Assembly (NCBI GenBank): GCA_016706685.1
Contig: JADJJE010000021.1
Span: 1 to 64,000, forward strand
Source of the DNA: Sandaracinaceae bacterium
GTDB taxonomy: Bacteria > Myxococcota_A > Polyangia > Polyangiales > Houyiibacteriaceae
Direction: 5' to 3'
Length of the DNA: 64,000 nt
Position numbers and translations under genes: made by a program. Shown here piece after piece: positions 60,545-64,000 of this stretch. Within the stretch, counting starts at the first letter, position 1. Each line of letters opens with the position of its first letter. A model generated the notes under the pieces. It was not told the DNA's origin and did no database searches. It saw nothing but the letters and a program-made list of their open reading frames with translations.

Positions 60545-61576
60545 CTACTCGCGGTCACCCAGGTAGAGCAGCTGGATCCCTGCGGCCAGCGCGGGCCCTC
60601 CGTCGCGCCCGATGGCGTCGATGATCTCCACCACGCCGACGTGCGGCCGCACCCGCCACCGCGAGTCGGGCAGGCCGGGGATGCGCAGGATCAAGCCCGC
60701 TTGGAGCTGCACCCACGAGGCCGCCTCCATGATCTCGAACACCACGTCGAAGAGGCGGTTGCGCCGCAGCGGGAAGCGCAGCGCCAGGTTGGCATGCGTG
60801 ATCACCACCTCGCCATCGACCAGCGCCCCGCCCAGCTCGAGCTGCCCGTGCAGGCCGTCGAGCGCGCCAGCGCGCAGGTGTAGCCGGCCGATGCTGGCGA
60901 GCCCTTGCACGCGGCGCGTGGTGTCGTCGATGCGCAAGTAGGTGATCCCCGCGCCAGCCCCGATGGCGAAGAGGCGCGTGTCGAAGCCCAGCACGAAGCT
61001 CGCGTCGAGCACCCCGATGCGGTCCCCGCCGGCCTTGCCGAGCGCCAGGGGACCCACGCGCACCAGCGAGAAGAACGCGCGCTCGGCCCGGAAGCGCCAG
61101 TCCCCCGCGAAGGCGGCGCCGTCGATCGCTCCCCCGAACGCGATGGCGTCGAGGCCGATGCGGTGGCCGGCCCGGCGCTCGGGCGCCCAGCGCTGCCGGC
61201 GGCGCTCCCGCCGCGTCGGGGTCCCTGCCGGGGGCTCGTCGCCCACCGGTCGGAGCCGGATCCCTGGCTGCGGCACCTCCACCGTGGTCCCTTCCCGAGG
61301 CGCGTCGGGTGCATAGGCCGGCGGAACCGGAGGCACCGGGCCGAGGGGCGCGTCGGGTGCGTAGGGGGGTGGCAGCCCTGCGTCCTCGCTGGTGGCGGTG
61401 TCGTCGGCTTCGGGCGCCTCCACGCCCGGCGGTGCCGAAGGAGCCAACGCGCCCGGCCCCTCCACTTGGGCACGCGCAGCCAGCGGCGCCGTCAGCAGCG
61501 CCAGCGTCAACCCCCAGGCGATGGCGGCGACACGGCGCGCGGTTCTCATAGGCAAGGCGCTGGCGAAAGTGCTCAT
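60545..61576 (-). CDS. exported, probably outer-membrane, protein with Pro-rich linker
   Basis: 343 residues with a signal (either from the ATG at 61576 or, with a tidier signal MRTARRVAAIAWGLTLALLT, from 61549). A Pro/Ala/Asp linker with a repeated YAPDAP motif (about 70-95) and an Arg-rich stretch (RRERRRQRWAPERR) follow. The rest alternates in a way typical of beta-barrels or beta-sandwich domains (FDTRLFAIGAGAGITYLRID, HLRAGALDGLHGQLELGG, HANLALRFPLRRNRLFDVVF). No family assigned. It lies just downstream of the sigma-factor gene, convergent. Confidence 0.55.
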   Translation of the reverse strand: MSTFASALPMRTARRVAAIAWGLTLALLTAPLAARAQVEGPGALAPSAPPGVEAPEADDTATSEDAGLPPPYAPDAPLGPVPPVPPAYAPDAPREGTTVEVPQPGIRLRPVGDEPPAGTPTRRERRRQRWAPERRAGHRIGLDAIAFGGAIDGAAFAGDWRFRAERAFFSLVRVGPLALGKAGGDRIGVLDASFVLGFDTRLFAIGAGAGITYLRIDDTTRRVQGLASIGRLHLRAGALDGLHGQLELGGALVDGEVVITHANLALRFPLRRNRLFDVVFEIMEAASWVQLQAGLILRIPGLPDSRWRVRPHVGVVEIIDAIGRDGGPALAAGIQLLYLGDRE

Positions 61577-61600
61577 GGGCGGCGCGCCATCTCCTGCGCG

Positions 61601-62149
61601 TCAGTCGACGACCGGCATCTCCATCTCGAACTGCCCCTGCATCGCGTCGCCGTTGTCGAACGTGGCGGCGTAGGTGACCTCGATGTCGCCCTGCTCGTTG
61701 GTCACCATGTCGAGCGTGACCTCGCTGGCCTCCTGCTCGAACTCGGGGGCGCTCTCGTCGCCCACACAGGTCCACAGCTTCAGCTGGCCGGCCTCGCTCG
61801 CGTCCTCCACCAGCAGCGCCGGGCCGCGCTCCACGAACTGCACGGTGGCGTCGCGATCCTGCATGTCCAGGTCCACCACTTCGATCACGCTCACCACCGG
61901 GTCACCCGCCATGGTCTCGGCGCGCAGCTCGAGCCGCCAGCCGGCCGAGATGCAGTAGCCCGAGGCTTCGGTAGTGCTCGGGTCGAGGGCCGCGCCGTCC
62001 ACGGTGCCGCTCAGCTCGGCCTGGTCCACCACCAGGAAGCCCGTGGCGCCGGCCGGCAGCTCTTCCCACGAGACGCACCCGCTGGTGGCTGCGGACAAGC
62101 CGAGCAGCGTGCTGAGAGCGAGCGGGGACCGAGTGTGGTGCGAGTGCAT
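61601..62149 (-). CDS. hypothetical lipoprotein
   Basis: 182 residues with signal and lipobox ATSGC. The mature part is small, acidic and beta-rich (VVDLDMQDRDATVQFVERGP, LDMVTNEQGDIEVTYAATFD). Not recognised. Same strand as the outer-membrane-like gene at 60545, 24 nt before it, and a possible co-transcript. Confidence 0.55.
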   Translation of the reverse strand: MHSHHTRSPLALSTLLGLSAATSGCVSWEELPAGATGFLVVDQAELSGTVDGAALDPSTTEASGYCISAGWRLELRAETMAGDPVVSVIEVVDLDMQDRDATVQFVERGPALLVEDASEAGQLKLWTCVGDESAPEFEQEASEVTLDMVTNEQGDIEVTYAATFDNGDAMQGQFEMEMPVVD

Positions 62150-62214
62150 ACGGCAATCAGTCTATCGCCACCGCCGGCTGTCCGCCAAGGGGGGCGCTAC
62201 GACGCCTTCGACCG

Positions 62215-62865
62215 CTACACGCCGGTGGCGTCGGGGGCCCAGATGTACTTGTGCATCTGCAGCTGCACGCGCACGGGCAGCGCGTCTTCCAGCACCCACG
62301 CCACCAGGTCGCGCGGGGCGAGCTCGTTGAACACGCAGCTCATCAGCACGGAGGCCACGCGCGCGCTGAGGTCGTGCTCGCGAATGACGCCCCGCGCCCA
62401 CTCGTAGTCGGCGCGGTCGGCCAGCACGAACTTCACCTCGTCGCGCTTCGTGAGCAGGGGGATGTTGGCCCAGCGGTTGCGCTCGTGCTCGCCGCTGCCC
62501 GGGGCCTTCAAGTCCATGATGCGGTGCACGCGCGGGTCCACAGCGCTGATGTCGCGCTCCCCGCTGGTCTCGATGAGCACGGTGCGCGCCGCATCGGCAA
62601 GCGCTGCCATGAGCGGCAGCACGCCCTTCTGCAGCAGCGGCTCGCCGCCCGTGAGCTCCACCAGCGGCGTGCCCGTGGCTAGCGCGGCCGCGAGCACGTC
62701 TTCCATGCTCATGCGCTCGCCGCCCGAGAAGGCCTGCGGCGTGTCGCACCAGCGGCAACGCAGGTTGCAGGCCGACGTGCGCACGAACGTGCAGGGCAGC
62801 CCGGCCCACGTGGATTCGCCCTGGATGGACGCGTAGATCTCGTGGATGAGCAGCGTGTCGCTCAT
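62215..62865 (-). CDS. queE: 7-carboxy-7-deazaguanine synthase QueE
   Basis: 216 residues from the ATG at 62865, overlapping the upstream stop by one base (TGATG). Radical-SAM motif C-x3-C-x2-C in SACNLRCRWCDTPQAFSG, plus ELTGGEPLLQKGVLPLM and LIETSGERDISAVDP. It rearranges 6-carboxytetrahydropterin to 7-carboxy-7-deazaguanine in queuosine/archaeosine-type biosynthesis. No QueC, QueD or QueF is in the window, so the pathway is split or outside it. Full length for the short QueE type. Confidence 0.9.
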   Translation of the reverse strand: MSDTLLIHEIYASIQGESTWAGLPCTFVRTSACNLRCRWCDTPQAFSGGERMSMEDVLAAALATGTPLVELTGGEPLLQKGVLPLMAALADAARTVLIETSGERDISAVDPRVHRIMDLKAPGSGEHERNRWANIPLLTKRDEVKFVLADRADYEWARGVIREHDLSARVASVLMSCVFNELAPRDLVAWVLEDALPVRVQLQMHKYIWAPDATGV

Positions 62866-64000
62866 CACTCGCTCTCGTCCACCAGCGAGAACAGCACCGG
62901 TGCGTCGTGCAGGTCACGCGCCGACTGCGGGTCCACCTCCACCACGAAGTGGTGCAGCCCGGGTGCTAGCTCGAACATGCCTTCCGGGGTGCCGCCGCCT
63001 TGGCAGAGCGCCGCGTCCACCGTTTCGCCCAGGTGGTAGATGCCCACGTGCACCTCGTCGTCCGGCGTGACCACCGACGCACGGATGCGCATGGGCGTGT
63101 CCACCAGCACGCGGTAGACACGCTCGGGGCCCGGCGCCCCGGCGGCCTCGCAGCCGTCGTAGCCGTCCAGCGTGGCCACGCTGGGCGAGAGGCGCGCGGC
63201 AAAGGGCAGGGTCGCGATGCCCTCGGGAGACGTCACGGTGCCCTCGCCGAGGGGCAGAGGGGGGGCGCTCGCGTCGGGCGCGCCGGTGGGCCCGTCCAGC
63301 GCCTGACGCACCTGGTGCAGCACCTGCAGCGTGAGCAGGTTGCGGATGTTGTGGCCGCCCGAGAGGCCCTCGTCCGTGAGGTCGCATGGCAGCATCCGTG
63401 GCCCTCGGCGGAACACGTTGGGGTGCACGCCGTCCGCGGCGAGGCCCAGACCCGGCAGCGGCAGCATGGCCTGGTGGAAGTCCACGTAGGGCAGGTCGAA
63501 CGCCTGCGCCACCGACGCGGTGATGCTGTTGTAGCGCTGCACCCACGGCTCCATCTCGCGGCTGCGGCGTGGCTGGATGGCGCCCAGGATGGGGATGACC
63601 CCCTGCTCGGTGAGGTTCTCCACCAGCGCGATCAGGCGGCGCGCATAGACGCGCGGGTTCATGGCCTGCACGTCGTTGCCGCCGAAGAAAGCGAGCGCGA
63701 AGCGTGGGCGCAGCGTGCGGATCTCGCGCTGCACGCGCGACGGCCGCCCGGTCATGCCCTGGCGCAGACTCCAGCCCACGCCCGCGGCCTCGCTGGTGCG
63801 CATGAAGACGTTGCCGCCGGCCACGTCGGCGGCGCGAAAGGCGTCCAGCGTGGGGGACAGCTCACCATGCGGCCCGAGGTCCACGTCGGGCCCGGCGAAG
63901 CAGTGCAGGTAGGCCTGGCTCACGATGCTGGAGCCACCCATCTTGGCGAACACGTCGTCGCGCAGGTCGGCGTTGCGCGCGGCGATGCGGCGCAGGTTGG
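62865..64000 (-). CDS. SGNH/GDSL-type hydrolase, partial (5' end beyond the window)
   Basis: The frame is open to the right edge (the first residues in view read NLRRIAARNADLRDDVFAKM), so the start lies outside; at least 378 residues are seen. SGNH features: the Gly-Ser region AKMGGSSIVSQAYLH (block I), FALAFFGGNDVQAMNPRVYA (block III Asn) and DGVHPNVF (block V Asp-x2-His). It acts as an esterase/lipase or carbohydrate esterase, with a C-terminal beta-domain (VYRVLVDTPMRIRASVVTPD). Translationally coupled to queE. Confidence 0.75.
   Translation of the reverse strand, partial: NLRRIAARNADLRDDVFAKMGGSSIVSQAYLHCFAGPDVDLGPHGELSPTLDAFRAADVAGGNVFMRTSEAAGVGWSLRQGMTGRPSRVQREIRTLRPRFALAFFGGNDVQAMNPRVYARRLIALVENLTEQGVIPILGAIQPRRSREMEPWVQRYNSITASVAQAFDLPYVDFHQAMLPLPGLGLAADGVHPNVFRRGPRMLPCDLTDEGLSGGHNIRNLLTLQVLHQVRQALDGPTGAPDASAPPLPLGEGTVTSPEGIATLPFAARLSPSVATLDGYDGCEAAGAPGPERVYRVLVDTPMRIRASVVTPDDEVHVGIYHLGETVDAALCQGGGTPEGMFELAPGLHHFVVEVDPQSARDLHDAPVLFSLVDESE

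Overview
The window is high-GC DNA (I would guess about 70% G+C) from a Gram-negative bacterium. It most resembles a myxobacterium of the Polyangiales/Sandaracinaceae type. The signs are many short lipoproteins with classic lipoboxes, a Cys-rich DUF4215 ('Myxococcus Cys-rich repeat') protein, a MopE-like Asp-rich metal-binding motif, a fused Ser/Thr kinase-AAA-TPR regulator, and an unusual density of flavin/P450 oxidoreductases. No rRNA, tRNA, CRISPR array or intact mobile element was recognised. Taxonomy is inferred from gene content only.

Layout. 1-5240 is a decaying stretch. It holds two frameshifted FMN split-barrel (pyridoxamine-phosphate-oxidase-like) genes, a shredded alpha/beta-hydrolase, a VapBC module with a broken toxin, gene scraps, an IS91-type transposase tail, and one intact HEAT-repeat lipoprotein. 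5310-9991 has a TPR protein and a large kinase/ATPase/TPR regulator split by one frameshift. 10077-18353 carries a lipoprotein/neutral-ceramidase-like pair, an FAD lactone-oxidase-like enzyme, an EthA-like Baeyer-Villiger monooxygenase, an enoyl-CoA hydratase and two exported proteins. 18364-26414 is a compact six-gene minus-strand operon: CDGSH Fe-S protein, MoxR ATPase, VWA protein, BtaA/DUF3419-like transferase, haem-oxygenase-like diiron protein and GNAT. Five of the six are joined by 1-4 nt overlaps. 26548-30667 has the HrpB helicase, a membrane protein and a YiiX-like peptidase/amidase.

30702-38840 is an AraC regulator divergent from a GH31 lipoprotein, a LamG plus CxxCH lipoprotein and a YtcJ-type amidohydrolase, apparently an exported catabolic unit. 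38849-45362 carries a META lipoprotein, a GMC oxidoreductase with its small subunit, a BM3-like P450 with a divergent TetR, and a phytoene-desaturase-like flavoprotein. 45359-53060 holds exported TPR and MopE-like proteins, LysR/SnoaL/quinone reductase, a J-domain protein, GST, SufE and a CusF-like protein. 53162-64000 holds surface lipoproteins, a DUF3604 PHP-type protein, an ECF sigma factor, QueE and an SGNH hydrolase that runs off the right edge.

The best candidate for an undescribed system is the six-gene operon at 18364-26414. My hypothesis is a SAM-dependent aminocarboxypropyl transfer, a diiron oxidation and an acyl transfer, with a MoxR/VWA pair acting as activase or metal-insertion chaperone and a CDGSH protein as electron carrier. 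Separately, three otherwise healthy genes (kinase, 14231 lipoprotein, CDGSH gene) each have a single one-base frameshift. These may be assembly errors, and anyone using the annotation should know where they are.
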